Of a DNA stretch of 64,000 nucleotides, positions 49,235 to 61,142 are shown piece by piece. The stretch is from contig NC_034014.1 of the NCBI RefSeq assembly GCF_000346465.2, positions 27,816,076-27,880,075 on the forward strand. Reading direction: 5' to 3'. A model generated the notes under the pieces. That model was given only the letters and a program-made list of their open reading frames with translations. It was not told the origin of the DNA and searched no databases. The translations under genes and the position numbers were made by a program. Within the stretch, counting starts at the first letter, position 1. Each line of letters begins with the position of its first letter. The stretch comes from Prunus persica (lineage: Eukaryota > Streptophyta > Magnoliopsida > Rosales > Rosaceae).

Positions 49235-49640
49235 AGTGCTATATGTCTCGTAAATTTCTCACAAACTCCTCTGTTATCTTACAAAACAAAATAGGAACCT
49301 CACCAATTTCTTCAATTTGAACTAACGGTATATATCCAACTTCAAGAGGCACATCACGTTGACTATTTTGTCTTTTCAACTTCTCATACAGTTCATCAAT
49401 TGGGTTCTTAAAATGTACGAGTCATATGATGTATGTTGGTCCTTGATTTACGACAACATTCCTCATAAATTTTCGATTAAATTGTCTTTGGAATCCTTCA
49501 TGCACTTTCACATTAATGTCATGTGTATAATTGTAATCAAGCTCGTCAAAGAGAAAGAACAATGATTTGGAAAGATAATTAGTTAAGGCATCATAATGAT
49601 CGAGAAGCGCTCTCAGAATTACTTGGTCACATACCATTTC
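49235..49640 (-). pseudogene. C-terminal extension of the beta5-like gene, copy B
   Basis: Homologue of 39194-39590 in copy A (ILRALLDHYDALTNYLSK, HDINVKVHEGFQRQF). It lies directly after unit 1 in the same frame apart from a TGA. A CGA codon of copy A has become TGA here (after GPTYII), which cuts the frame. Family unknown. Confidence 0.6.
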
Positions 49641-49642
49641 AA

Positions 49643-50257
49643 AACCTCATTGTTTTAACATCTCAAACAGGCTCACTTATCCACCGCTACATTCACACAC
49701 AAAAGGTTGCATATAATAAAGCCCTTATCACATGTTATAACAATTCATTTGAATTATGGACTTTCAAATAGCAACCATCTAAGCATTGCCCATCATGTGA
49801 ACCACCATTTTCACTCACAAATCCTGTGCAACGATTGGATTTGGAATTGCCTCCACTCCAGAACACCTAACTTTACATGCATAAGGAACTTTATCCATAC
49901 CCTTCCATCCAAACATAATTGTAAATGCCTTGAATTTCAGTTCTCTTTTATTTTTTCGCCATCTTTTAATAAACTTATGGGTTTTTTTTCTGAAGTTTTA
50001 TATATGCTTTTAACTATTTCCCCACGATAACTAACGTGTCGCTCCACATGTGCAAACATTTTTTTTGCAATTGTGGGTATTTCCTGGCAAATACATTGCA
50101 ACTCAACATATGTAAATATTTGTCTGAATCATCATTCTTTATAAAACTTTTTCTTATACTAGATGTATTCCTCGAATCGATACCAACATATATTGTTCCA
50201 TAACCGACATAAGAGATATAAGATATGTTTGTTGTGCCCCATCTCTCGTCTTGGTAA
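49643..50257 (-). pseudogene. beta5-like unit 1 of 10
   Basis: Unit next to the extension. The start region reads RWGTTNISYI, GTIYVGIDSRNTSS and DDSDKYLHM, so T1, Asp17 and Lys33 equivalents are present. Downstream the frame is broken and a stop (CAA TGA) sits in the C-terminal LKQ-GF motif. Confidence 0.65.
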
Positions 50258-50334
50258 AAATTTGAAATTTATTAGGTAAAAGTAAAAAAGAAAAAAAAAA
50301 AGAATATGACTCAGCCATGTATATATAGCTTTTC

Positions 50335-50962
50335 AAAACCTTCTTGTTTTAATACCTCAAACACACGCACATATCCACCGTTACATTCATAAAAAAAGGT
50401 TGCATATAATAAAGTTCTTGTCACATGTTGTAACAATTCACTTCAATTGTGGACTTTCAAATGACAACCATCCAAGTATTGCTCAGCATGTGAACCACTG
50501 TTTTTACTCACAAATCTTGGGGAATGATTCGATTTGGAATTTACCTTCACTCCAGAATACCTAACTTTACATACATAAGAAATTTTTTCTATACTCTTCC
50601 ATCTAACTTTCCATCTAGACATAATAGTAGATGCTTTGAATTTAAGTCATATTGTTTTCGCCATCTTTTAATAAGCTTATAGGCTTTTTTTGAAACTTTA
50701 CAGATGTCATTAACTATTTCCTCACGATAACTAATGTGTCGCTCCACATGTGCTACTATTTTTTTGCAATTGTGGGTATTTCCCGCCCAAGTGGCAAATA
50801 CACTACAACTCTCCATATATAAATATTTGTCTGAATCATCATTCTTTATAAATCCTTTGCTCGTACTAGATGTAGTTCTCGAATTGACACCAACATATAT
50901 TGTTCCACAACTATTATTAAAGATAAAAGCGATGTTTGTTGTGCCTCATCCCTCATCCAGGT
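50335..50962 (-). pseudogene. beta5-like unit 2 of 10
   Basis: Start region has TGG to TGA before GTTN, and Asp17 is replaced by Asn (VGVNSR). An open segment covers MESCSVFATWAGNTHNCKK to KRW, then the frame shifts. Confidence 0.65.
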
Positions 50963-51042
50963 AAAAATTTAAAATTTATTAAGTAAAAAAAGATAAGAAA
51001 AAAAAGGATGAGAATATGCCTCAGCCAAGTTTATATGGCTTT

Positions 51043-51670
51043 TCAAAACCTCCTTGTTTTATTACCTCAAACACGTGCACATATTCACCGCTACATTCAT
51101 CAAAAAGGTTGTAAAAAATAAAGCCCTTGTCATATGTGATAACAATTCATTTGAATTATGAACTTTCAAATTGCAATCATCTAAGTATTGCCCAGCATGT
51201 GAACCACCGCTTTTACTCACAAATCTTGGGGAACGATTAGATTTGGAATTTACTTCCACTCCAGAATATCTAACTTTACATACATAAGGAATTTTTTCTA
51301 TATTCTTCCATCAAACTTTCCATCTAGACATAATAGTAGACGATTTGAATTTAAGTTTTATTGTTTTTGCCATCTTTTAATAAACTTATAGGCTTTTTCT
51401 GAAGCTTTACGGATGTCATTAACTATTTCCTCACGATAACTAACGTGTCGCTCCACATGTGCTACTATTTTTTTGCAATTGTGGGTATTTCCCATCCAAG
51501 TGGCAAATACACTGCAACTCTCCATATGTAAATATTTGTCTGAATCATCATTCTTTATAAATCATTTTCTCGTACTAGATGTAGTTCTCGAATCGATACC
51601 AACATATATTGTTCCACAACTATCATTAAAGATAAAAGCGATGTTTGTTGTGCCTCATCCCTCGTCTAGG
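51043..51670 (-). pseudogene. beta5-like unit 3 of 10
   Basis: TGG to TGA before GTTN as in unit 2; Asp17 kept. Open C-terminal piece (RFVSKSGGSHAGQYLDDCN) followed by a frameshift in the FFDEC region. Confidence 0.65.
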
Positions 51671-51751
51671 TAAAAATTTGAAATTTATTAAGTAAAAAAA
51701 GATAAGAAAAAAAGGATAAGAATATGCCTCAGCTAAGTATATATAGCTTTT

Positions 51752-52379
51752 CAAAACCTCCTTGTTTTAATACCTCAAACACATGCACATATCCACTCCC
51801 ATATTCATAAAAAAAAAAGGTTGCATATAATAAAACCCTTGTCACATGTCATAACAATTCATTTGAATTATAAACTTTCAAATTGCAATAATCCAAGTAT
51901 TGCCCGGCATGTGAACCGCCGTTTTTACTCACAAATCTTGGGGAACGATTCGATTTGGAATTTACATCCACTCCAGAATATCTAACTTTACATGCATAAG
52001 GAATTTTTTCTATACTCTTCCATCCAACTTTCTAGACATAATAGTAAACGATTTGAGTTTAAGTTCTATTGTTTTCCCCATCTTTTAATAAACTTATAGG
52101 CTTTTTCTGAAGCTTTACGGATGTCATTTACTATTTCCTCACGATAACTAACGTGTCGCTCCACATGTGCTACCATTTTTTTGCAATTGTTGGTATTTCC
52201 CGCCCAAGTGGCAAATACACTGCAACTCTCTATATGTAAATATTTGTCTGAATCATCATTCTTTATAAATCCTTTTCTCGTACTAGATGTAGTTCTCGAA
52301 TCGACACCAACATATATTATTCCACAACTATCATTAAAGATAAAAGCGATGTTTGTTGTGTCCCATCCCTCATCCAGGT
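51752..52379 (-). pseudogene. beta5-like unit 4 of 10
   Basis: The Gly before T1 is Asp (WDTTN), and the residues equivalent to the processing site are lost. No open stretch above 60 codons on the coding strand. Confidence 0.65.
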
Positions 52380-52459
52380 AAAAATTTGAAATTTATTAAG
52401 TAAAAAAAGATAAGAAAAAAAGGATGAGAATATGCCTCGGCCAAGTATATATAGCTTTT

Positions 52460-53080
52460 CAAAACCTCCTTGTTTTAATACCTCAAACACGTGCACATAT
52501 CCACCGCTGCATTCATAAAAAAAGTTGCATATAATAAAGCCCTTGTCACATGTTATAACTATTCATTTGAATTATGAACTTTCAAATTACAATCATCTAA
52601 GTACTGCTCAGCATGTGAACCACCGCTTCCACTCACAAATCCTGTGCAACAATTGGGTTTGGATTTTACCTCCACTCCAGAATGCCTAACTTTACATACA
52701 TAAGGAACTTTATCTATACATTTCCATCCAACCTTCCATCCAGACATAATAGTAGACGCCTTGAACTTCAATTCATTTTTTTTCCCCATCTTTTAATAAA
52801 ATTATAGGTTTTTTCTGAAGCTTCATGGAAACCATTAACTATTTCCCTACGATAAATAACGTTTCACTCCACATGTGCAAACATTTGTTTGCAATTATGG
52901 GTATTTCTTGGCAAATATATTGCAACTCTCCATATGTAAATATTTGTCTGAATCATCATTCTTTATAAATCATTTTCTCGAACTAGATGTTGTCCTCGAA
53001 TCAACACCAACATATATTGTTCCGCAATCGTCATTAGATATATAAGCGATGTTTGCTGTGCCCCATCCTTCGGCCTAGCA
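52460..53080 (-). pseudogene. beta5-like unit 5 of 10
   Basis: Start region EGWGTANIA, Asp17 kept. An open segment covers the second half (MSGWKVGWKCIDKVPYVCKV to KVHNSNE), ending at a stop before the HATF-equivalent. Confidence 0.65.
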
Positions 53081-53159
53081 AAAATTTGAAACTTATTAAG
53101 TAAAAAAAGATAATTAAAAAAAGGATAAGAATATGCCTTATCCGGGTATATATAACTTT

Positions 53160-53740
53160 TCAAAACTTCCTTGTTTTAATACCTCGAAAAAACACACATA
53201 TCCATTGCAACATTCATAAAAAAAAAGGTTGCATATAATAAAGCCATTGTCACATGTTGTAACAATTCATTTGAATTATGGACTTTCAAATAGCAACCAT
53301 CCAAGTATTGCCCATCATGTGAACCACAGCTTCCACTCACAAATCTTGTGCAACGATTGGATTTGGATTTTACCTCCACTCTAGAACGCCTAACTTTACA
53401 TGCATAAGGAACTTTATCCATACCCTTCCATCCAGACATAATTGTAAATGCCTTGAATTTCAGTTCTCTTTTATTTTTCCGCCATCTTTTAATAAACTTA
53501 TGGGCTTTTTCTGAAATTTTACGGATGCTTTTAACTATTTTCACACGATAACTAACGTGTCGCTCCTCATGTGCTAACATTTTTTTTTCCATATGTAAAT
53601 ATTTGTCTGAATCATCATTCTTTATAATTCATTTTCTCATACTAGATGTAGTCCTCGAATCGATACTAACATATATTGTTCCACAATCGTTTTGAGAGAT
53701 ATAAGCGATGTTTGTTGTGCCCCATCCTTCGTCCTAGTAG
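53160..53740 (-). pseudogene. beta5-like unit 6 of 10
   Basis: T1 (GWGTTN) and Asp17 kept. A deletion of about 50 bp removes the segment between the Lys33 region and the following helix, giving the shortest period (656 bp). Longest open piece of the array: 138 codons from MEKKMLAHEERHVSYR to the C-terminus. Confidence 0.66.
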
Positions 53741-53816
53741 AAATTTGAAATTTATTAGGTAAAAATAGAAAAGAAAAAAAAGATGAGAATATGTCTCAGC
53801 CAAGTATATATAGCTT

Positions 53817-54452
53817 TTCAAAACCTCTTTGTTTTAATACCTCAAACAAGCGCACATATCCACCATTACATTCATAAAAAAAAAGTTACATATAATAAAG
53901 CACTTGTCACATGTTGTAACAATTCACTTCAACTATGGACTTTCAAATGACAACCATCCAAGTATTGCCCAGCATGTGAACCCCCGCTTTCACTCACAAA
54001 TCTTGTGCAACGATTCAATTTGGAATTTACCTCCACTCCAGAATACCTAACTGTACATACATAAGGAATTTTTTATATATCCTTCCATCCAACCTTCCAT
54101 GCAGATATAATAGTAGACGCCTTGTATTTTAGTTCTTTTTTTTTTTGCCATCTTTTAATAAACTTATAGGTTTTTTCTGAAGCTTTACGGATGCCATAAC
54201 TATTTCCTCACGATAACTAACGTGTCGCTCCACATTTTCTACAATTTTTTTGCAATTGTGGGTATTTCCCGCCCAAATGGCAAATACACCGCAACTCTCC
54301 ATATGTAATTGTTTATCTGAATCATCATTCTTTATAAATCGTTTTCTTGTGCTAGATGTAGTCATAGAATCGACATCAACATATATTGTTCCACAACTAT
54401 CATTAAAGATATAAGCGATGTTTGTTGTGCCTAATCCCTCATCCTGATAAAA
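53817..54452 (-). pseudogene. beta5-like unit 7 of 10
   Basis: Trp before GTTN is Leu; Asp17 kept but followed by Met instead of Arg. Open segment FIKNDDSDKQLHMESCGVFA to EEIV, then frameshift. Confidence 0.65.
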
Positions 54453-54532
54453 GTTTGAAATTTGTTAGATAAAAAAAAGATAAGAAAAAAAGGATGAGAA
54501 TATGCATCAGCCAAGTATATATATATAGCTTT

Positions 54533-55160
54533 TCAAAACCTTCTTGTTTTAATCCCTCAAACACGTGCACATATCCACCGCTACATTCATCAAAAAAGGT
54601 TGCATATAATAAAGCCCTTGTCACATGTTGTAATAATTCATTTGAATTATGGACTTTCAAATGGCAACCATCCAAGTATTTCCCAGCATGTGAACCACAT
54701 CTTCAACTCACAAATCCTGTGCAATGATTCGATTGGATTTTACCCCCTCCACTCCAAAATGCCTAACTTTACGTACATAAGGAACTTTATCTTTACCCTT
54801 CCATCTAGACATAATAGTAAATGCCTTGAATTTCGGTTATCTGTTTTTTCCAGATCTTTTAACAAACTTATAGGCTTTTTATGAAGCTTTACGGAAGCCA
54901 TTAACTATTTTCCCACGATAACTAACATGTGGCTCCACAAATGCTAACATTTTTTATTTTTGCAAGTTTGGGTGTTTCCTGCCCTAGTGGCAAATACATT
55001 GTAACTCTCCATATGTAAATATTTGTCTGAATAATCAATCTTTATAAATCCTTTTCTTGTATTAGATGTAGTCCTCAAATTGACACCAACATATATTGTT
55101 CCACAACCGTCATTAGATATATAAGCGATATTTGTTGTGCCACATCCCTTGTCATGGTAA
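54533..55160 (-). pseudogene. beta5-like unit 8 of 10
   Basis: Start region KGCGTTN; Asp17 replaced by Asn (VNLR). The C-terminal piece is open: MDGCHLKVHNSNELLQHVT, ALLYATFFDECSGGYVHVF, EGLKQEGFEKLY. Confidence 0.65.
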
Positions 55161-55240
55161 AAATATGAAATTTATTAAGTAAAAAAAGATAAGAAAAAAA
55201 AAAGAATGAGAATATGCCTCAGCCAAGTATATATAGCTTT

Positions 55241-55860
55241 TCAAAACCTCCTTGTTTTAATACCTCAAACACGTGCACATATCCACCGCTACATTCATCA
55301 AAAATGGTTGCATATAATAAAGCCCTTGTCACATGTTGTAACAATTCATTTGAATTATGGAATTTCAAATGGCAACCATCCAAGTATTGCTCATCATGTG
55401 AACCACCACTTCTACTCACAGATCCTGTGCAACGATTGGATTTGAATTTTACCTCACACCTAACTTTACATACATAAGAAACTTTATCCATACCCTTCCA
55501 TTCAGACATAATAGTAGACGCCTTGAATTTCAATTCTCTTTTTTTTTTGCCGTCTTTTAATAAACTTATAGGCATTCTCTGAAGCTTTATGAATGCTACT
55601 AACTATTTTCCAACGATAACTAACGTGTCACTCCATATGTGCTAACAATTTTTTACAATTGTGGATATTTCTCGCCCTAGTGGAAAATTTTTTGTAACTC
55701 GCCATATGTAAATATTTGTCTGAATCATCATTCTTTATAATCATTTCCTCGTACTAGATGTAGTCCTCGAATCGACACCAACATATATTGTTCCACAACC
55801 GTTATTAGAGATATAAGCGATGTTTGTTGTGCCCCATCCGTCGTCATAGTAAAAATTTGA
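55241..55860 (-). pseudogene. beta5-like unit 9 of 10
   Basis: All three catalytic equivalents remain in the start region (GWGTTN, VGVDSR, DDSDKY). The second half is open for 118 codons, but the middle shifts frame and RCEVKFKS shows a small deletion relative to RHSGVEVKSKS. Confidence 0.66.
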
Positions 55861-55927
55861 AATTTATTTAGTAAAAAAAGATAAGAAAAAAAAGGATGAA
55901 AATATGCCTCATCCAGGTATATACAGC

Positions 55928-56307
55928 TTTTCAAAACCTCATTGTTTTAATAACTCAAACACGCGGACATATCCACTGCTACATTCATAAAAAAAGGTTG
56001 CATATAATAAAGCCCTTGTCACATGTTGTAACAATTCATTTGAATTCTGGACTTTCAAATTACAACCATCCAAGTATTGCCAGCATGTGAACCACCGCTT
56101 CCACTCACAAATTTTTTGGAACGATTGGATTTGGATTTTACCTCAATTCCAAAATACCTAACTTTACACACATAAGGAACTTTATCTATACCTTGTTATT
56201 TGACCTTCCATCCAGACATAATAGTATACGCCTTGAATTTCAGTTCACTTTTTTTTCGCTATCTTTTAATAAACTTATAGGCTTTTTCTGAAGCTTTACA
56301 AATGCTT
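55928..56307 (-). pseudogene. beta5-like unit 10, 5'-truncated
   Basis: Only the second half is present; homology stops at about 56307 after the sequence equivalent to KASEKAYKF. There it joins intron 1 sequence of the cysteine-rich gene copy B, so one deletion removed both the N-terminal half of this unit and exon 1 of that gene. Confidence 0.65.
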
Positions 56308-56700
56308 CATTTTTCTTTTAATTCAAGGGTGACCAAGACTATCTTCAATTTAATTACTTGGGCTTTAAATTTTTTGCCACAACTTTTGTGTATCAAAAAT
56401 TATCTCTTTACCTTATGTCCTAGTGCTCATGTATGCTCTTGATTTTTGTTTTTAGGGTTTGTGAGGAAGATTATATGAAATTTGCTTGGGTTTTGTTCTT
56501 GGGAAAAAAGAAAGTGTTGTTTTTATATTATTTTTGTTGGTGTAATTAGAGAGGTATATATTATGCCAAAATTTCAAATCAGTTTTTGAAGATGATTTTT
56601 CTAGCCAAGTTATTTTGGTGTGTGCATGATGGATAGCCGATATTTATTAATATAGCTCTTTGTTGATGGTCCTACTAACATTGTAATTGCTTGCAAACAG

Positions 56701-57805
56701 ATAGTAAGGCCGAAGAACCAGAGAATACAGAACCAATTGAAGAAGAACTTAATGCTTATTTTTATGAGGGCTCTAACCTTCACCATCCTAGTTCTATTCG
56801 TACGCTCTCTATTTTAAAGACAAGAAAGGAAAAAAAAAAGAGTATGCAGGAGCTCTATTTTATGACATAATATCTATGCACTTGTTGTTATTCTATGTCA
56901 TGTTGAAAACACCTCGTATGTTAAAAGATAATTTATTCAGGCAAGTTATTTTGGTGTTCGCATGATGTAGAACCGATATTTAATAATTTAGTTATTTGTT
57001 GATGGGATCATAAATGTCATTCCTTCTAACTTCTTTGACATTATCACCTTTTTTTTTTTTTTTTTTCTTTTTGTATTTAACAATGTAATTGCATGAAAAC
57101 AAGGAGCAAGATTGAACAATCAGAGGATGAAGAATCAATGGATTGGAAATCAGAGAGGATGAAGAATAAGAAGATTGGAAATAAGAGGTTGAAGAATCAA
57201 AGGATGAAAAATCCAAGGATGGAAAAAGTTATGGTAAGCAATTGATTTTAGGGGCAATAAAAAAAGTGAAAAAAAAAAGTGTCTGCAACTTCTCTATTTA
57301 CATGTATATTCAATTTTTTTTTCTCGTATGACATAATATCTATGTATTTGTTGTTATTCAATGTAATGTATTCACAATACTGATTTTTGGTTTTATAATC
57401 TTGATTCATTCATTGTCTTAAAAAAATGATTATTTTTATTACTTTAGTTGTATTTAACAATGGATCTACAAATTGCATACCGGCAAATGTAAGTATTATT
57501 TAAAGGTGGATAAACACCCTACGCAACTATGCTCTTATAGGTGTCAAGTCCCAAAGAACGCAATTGTTTGTGTGAGTTGTGTGGTTGCATGTCTCATATG
57601 TGGCTGCCTCTTTAGAGACTCATGTTGTGCTAATTGTGGCATAAGCATAGGACATGCAATAATCAAGGATTGTACAATCTGTGGGAAGCAAGAAGAACAC
57701 TCGAATCATGAGTGCCCGGAACGCGAGGAGAAACGTAAGGATTGTAGTTTTACTTACGACCCTTATACTGGTTCTTTTTCTGTCGAGATTTGCCCTTTGA
57801 AATAG
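56701..57805 (+). pseudogene. Cysteine-rich zinc-knuckle-like gene, copy B (truncated)
   Basis: Exon equivalents 56701-56799, about 57104-57233 and 57483-57805. Exon 1 is missing. The exon 3 equivalent is 130 nt instead of 99, with a one-base shift and TAA codons, one of them at the same place as in copy A. The exon 4 part stays open: CKYYLKVDKHPTQLCSYRC, CLICGCLFRDSCCANC, CTICGKQEEHSNHEC. The first knuckle has lost a Cys (C to Y). Also lacking a promoter of its own, this is most likely dead. Confidence 0.65.
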
Positions 57806-58338
57806 TAGAGAATGAAGAGTTAATTATACTTTAGAGTTAAAGCAAAGGAGTGCTATTTTCTATAAACGCTATGCATCCTATCATTTTGATGTCTACATCA
57901 TGTATTGTTTTTATTGCAAATGAATTGCAATTTGCAGCACATGGTCTATTATATTGTTTTGCCTGAAGATGTGAGAATCCATCTATTTATGAAATGTCTA
58001 AAGTAAAATGTGGTTTTTATCTCAAAAAGTGGGGTTAGTATACTGAAATTTAATTTAAAGACCTGCTAAACAACTAGGCATGAAAGACCATTGTTATGTG
58101 CACCATCATATGGTTTGAATTTAAATAACGAAGGTAAAATGCAAAAGTTTAAGAAAAGTTTTAAGTTAAATGTCGAAGATGCAATCCATCTCATATGAAG
58201 AATAAGGAGTTAAATATCAAAAGAGTACATTCAAAGATATTAATAGTTGTAATAGACAAGTCAAATAAAATCGTACACATAGAAAAGTATTTGTCCAAAC
58301 CATAACTTTCTGTTTTGAAAATAGAGTACATTCAAAAA

Positions 58339-58801
58339 GGGAAGTGATTTTTCTACTCCCCTTTTCTCCACTTACACTTCCTTTTGCTTTTTAATCAATT
58401 TTGTTCTTTCTCTTTCCTATTCTACCCTTACACTCCTTTTCGTTTAATAAGAAGACATGTATAATTAATTACTAATATTATGAAAAAATAAAAATATGAG
58501 ACTACTATGCATACCTTGCTCTATACATATCTATTAACTACAACAAAGATAAATAATACTCACATACTTGGTAAAAAAATAAAGAATTTGGTGTACACAT
58601 ACTTACATTTCTATCAATTTTCAATATTTTATTTTATTTTATTTTATGTTAAATTTTCTTAATTTCAATTATCAAAACTTAATGTAGGGTAAGGGTATAA
58701 TAGGAAAGAGAAAGAACATAAAAGAACAATATTGATTAAAAAGTATTAAAAAGTAAAAGGGAGTATAAGTGGAGAAAAGGGGAGTGTGAAAATCAGCTCC
58801 C
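58339..58801. mobile_element. MITE with ~90-bp inverted repeats
   Basis: Left arm AAGTGATTTTTCTACTCCCC, then TTTTCTCCACTTACACTTCC, returns inverted at the right end (AGCTGATTTTCACACTCCCC, then TTTTCTCCACTTATACTCCC). About 460 bp, no ORF, A-rich flanks hide the target duplication. Confidence 0.7.
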
Positions 58802-59084
58802 TTAAAAAATATCATAAGAATACAGTCAAAAGATTATGTTTTTCCTTTATTTTCAACCAAAATAAAAAAAGGTCCTACATTATGATGGAATGACGCAAAA
58901 TATGATGTTTACCAATCAAAATGGGTTACATTGTTAGACGATTAATTTTGATGACGTGTAACATTAAATACCACATTTAAACACAATGAAAAAGAATTAC
59001 AACCAGAAAAAGAAGAAAAAGAAGAAGGAAAAGAAGAAGAAATTGACAAGAAGTCACGAATCGAGGGGAAATTTTATATGGCAG

Positions 59085-59341
59085 CTGTTTGCAACTTCTC
59101 TATTTTATGACATAATAACTATGTATTTGTTGAAAATAGCTCGTATGGTAAAAATATGATTTCTCTAGCCAAGTTTATAGCCAATATTTGATAACGTAGT
59201 TATTTGTTGATGGGATCATAGATATTATTCCTTCTAACTTTTTTGACATCATCACCATTTTTCTTCTTTATCTTTTTGTATGTAACAATGTAATTGCATG
59301 CAAACATGTAGCAAGGTTGAAGAACTTAGGAGTTATATTGG
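59085..59341 (+). pseudogene. Fragment of a third cysteine-rich gene copy
   Basis: Matches intron 2 to the start of exon 3 of the copies at 42390-42665 and 56850-57115 (shared ACTTCTCTATTTTATGACAT and GTTATTTGTTGATGGGATCA). It resumes after two insertions at 59471-59514 and again near 61230-61265 (GTCTGCAACTTCTCT). No coding capacity left. Confidence 0.65.
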
Positions 59342-59464
59342 TTTTTTTTTTTTAAAAAAAAAAATTATACATATAAGCGATAGTCTAAACTAGAGGTGGG
59401 TTTACCATGGTGTTGTGAGGGGTTTGAACTTGAGACCACTAGTTTACATGACAAAGCTAGACTC
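59342..59464 (-). mobile_element. Short SINE with poly(A) tail
   Basis: Minus-strand order: head GAGTCTAGC, box B-like AGTTCAAACCCC, tail A-run (seen as T-run at 59342-59354). Flanked by the direct repeat TATTGG (59336-59341 and 59465-59470). Box B resembles that of the SINE at 4.2 kb. Confidence 0.65.
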
Positions 59465-59519
59465 TATTGGCTTATTGATTTTAGAGACAAAAAGAAGAAA
59501 AAAAAAAAAGATAGCCCCC

Positions 59520-61142
59520 TGTAGGGGTCTTTTTCTTCTAGCAACTTCAGATGGGTCAGGCTGCCGTAAGGAGCAAACTGAAGAAAAATATCCCCTTGTG
59601 TTTGAGTTCAAAGATTAGGCCCCAAAATGTTTCGAAAGGGTAGTAAAGCCTTAGGAAACACCTTAGTTACCTTCACCAACAAAAATGATGGCTGCTTACA
59701 GGTAGATTCTTAGTGCTTACATATGAATTCTTAGCTTGGCATGAGGAGATCGTGGCATGGAAGCAAAGTTGGCATGAGTTTAGCACTAAAGAGAAAATTA
59801 TGTGTTCTTGGGAGGAAGAAGGGGTGTCCAGGTAAAGGGGGGAAGGTTTTGCAAGTAGTTTTGGCTAAGAGAGAAGGGAGAGAGAGAAGAGGGTGGCTAG
59901 AGTGCTTCTTTCGCCAGCTTGACAGTGACTCTGTCAAATGTTAGAGCAATCTACCAGAAGAGGAAAAATGGGGAAGAAGGGTGAACAGTGCACAAAATTG
60001 CTAGGTTTTTGCAAGTAAGAGAGGAAACTTGCTCTCTGGTTGTGGATGATTCGTTGGGTAGAAGATGCCTCATTTTATAGCCGCTGGAAACTACCCAAGA
60101 AACCCTAATGGTTTCTACCCAATTTGGTCAATCTTTTCCCTTCCTTTCTCATCTCATCCCTTGACTTTTCATATCTTGGTGAAATTTCCTCTGTCTATTG
60201 GCACAAAATCAGGAATTTTGGGAGCTCAAGACCCCCTTTCCCGCAGCTGTTCAGTGGGAGACTCCATTCTTAGCTATTTTTCTTCTTATTTCCTTCCTCC
60301 TTTCCTAGCCAGATCTGATGAAGGAAAGCAAATAGGTGCACACACTGGTTTGAAGGGTGCTTCTCCTCCTGGCAGCTTACATGCTAATATCCCTTGGGTC
60401 CTTGCATGTTTTTGCTTTGAAACTTGTTTCTTCCTTCCCATCAACCCACGTGGTCTTCCATACTTCTTCATGGCTTTATCCTTCAGCCAAAAGATGGAGT
60501 TTTTGCTGCTTGCTACTTCTAATTGTATGGGTCTTCTAGGATAGGAAGTCAAACAAATAGGCCACTCTTATCAAATATTGGGCTATTGGGGTTAGTTTTA
60601 GTGGGCCATTTTGATTGGGCTTTTTTGGTTGGGTCATTTAGGTTATTTTCCCTTTTGTGCTCACCCATATATTTGGGCCTAAGGAATGGGCTTGGGTTCC
60701 GAGGCTCCCAAGCAACCCGGAACCTCCATTTTTCGGCCCATCAATGGGCCTCATGACAACTTATTACCATCCATGCCACAATCCACTCAAGCAAGCCCCG
60801 GGCATTTGAGTGGCTTGAGCCTACTTAGGCTTGTAGCGTGGTTGGGTGTGTAATAATGATTTGCTGCTTGTCATGACATATCGCTTGGCATGGCATATCG
60901 CTTGACATGCTTTTAATTATTATGTTTGACGGGATAATTAGCATGGATTTGCAGAGCTAATGCATTTTATAATCTTAATCTCGATTCCTAGCATGACAGA
61001 TTATTTATTTGGCATGGCACTTGGAGTGTGACTCGTGCATGGCGGACTTTTGTGTGTTCCAAGTCGGGTTTTTTCTCAATAAGATATTACGCTGGGCCGG
61101 GAATTCATTTGGGCCAAGCTGTGAATTTTTTGGGCCTCAACA
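59520..61142. mobile_element. Solo LTR, 1623 bp
   Basis: Starts TGTAGGGGTC, ends CCTCAACA, flanked by CCCCC on both sides (59515-59519 and 61143-61147). Inserted in the third cysteine-rich gene fragment. The reverse orientation would start TGTTGAGGCCC, a common LTR start, so the strand is undecided. A 159-codon frame at 60065-60544 lies wholly inside and matches no known domain. Sequence differs from the solo LTR at 47159. Confidence 0.78.

Larger units (their letters stand above)
44297..58165. repeat. Segmental duplication, copy B (expanded)
   Basis: Direct-orientation copy of 36863-43705, twice as long because of a MULE-like MITE (46236-47126), a solo LTR (47159-48778) and amplification of the beta5-like unit (about 49640-56307). 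Homology ends near 58165. The stretch 44530-45440 has no counterpart in copy A and shows no gene. Confidence 0.88.

Noticed and set aside
49643..56307. Regularly spaced units as a CRISPR-like or satellite array
   Set aside because: Units are about 700 bp, homologous over their full length and coding-derived; there is no short repeat plus unique spacer pattern.
49643..56307. beta5-like units as functional proteasome genes
   Set aside because: No unit has one open frame from T1 to the C-terminus; stops, frameshifts and lost catalytic residues occur throughout.
60065..60544. 159-codon plus-strand ORF
   Set aside because: Lies entirely inside a solo LTR with perfect target duplication; no recognisable domain and odd composition.
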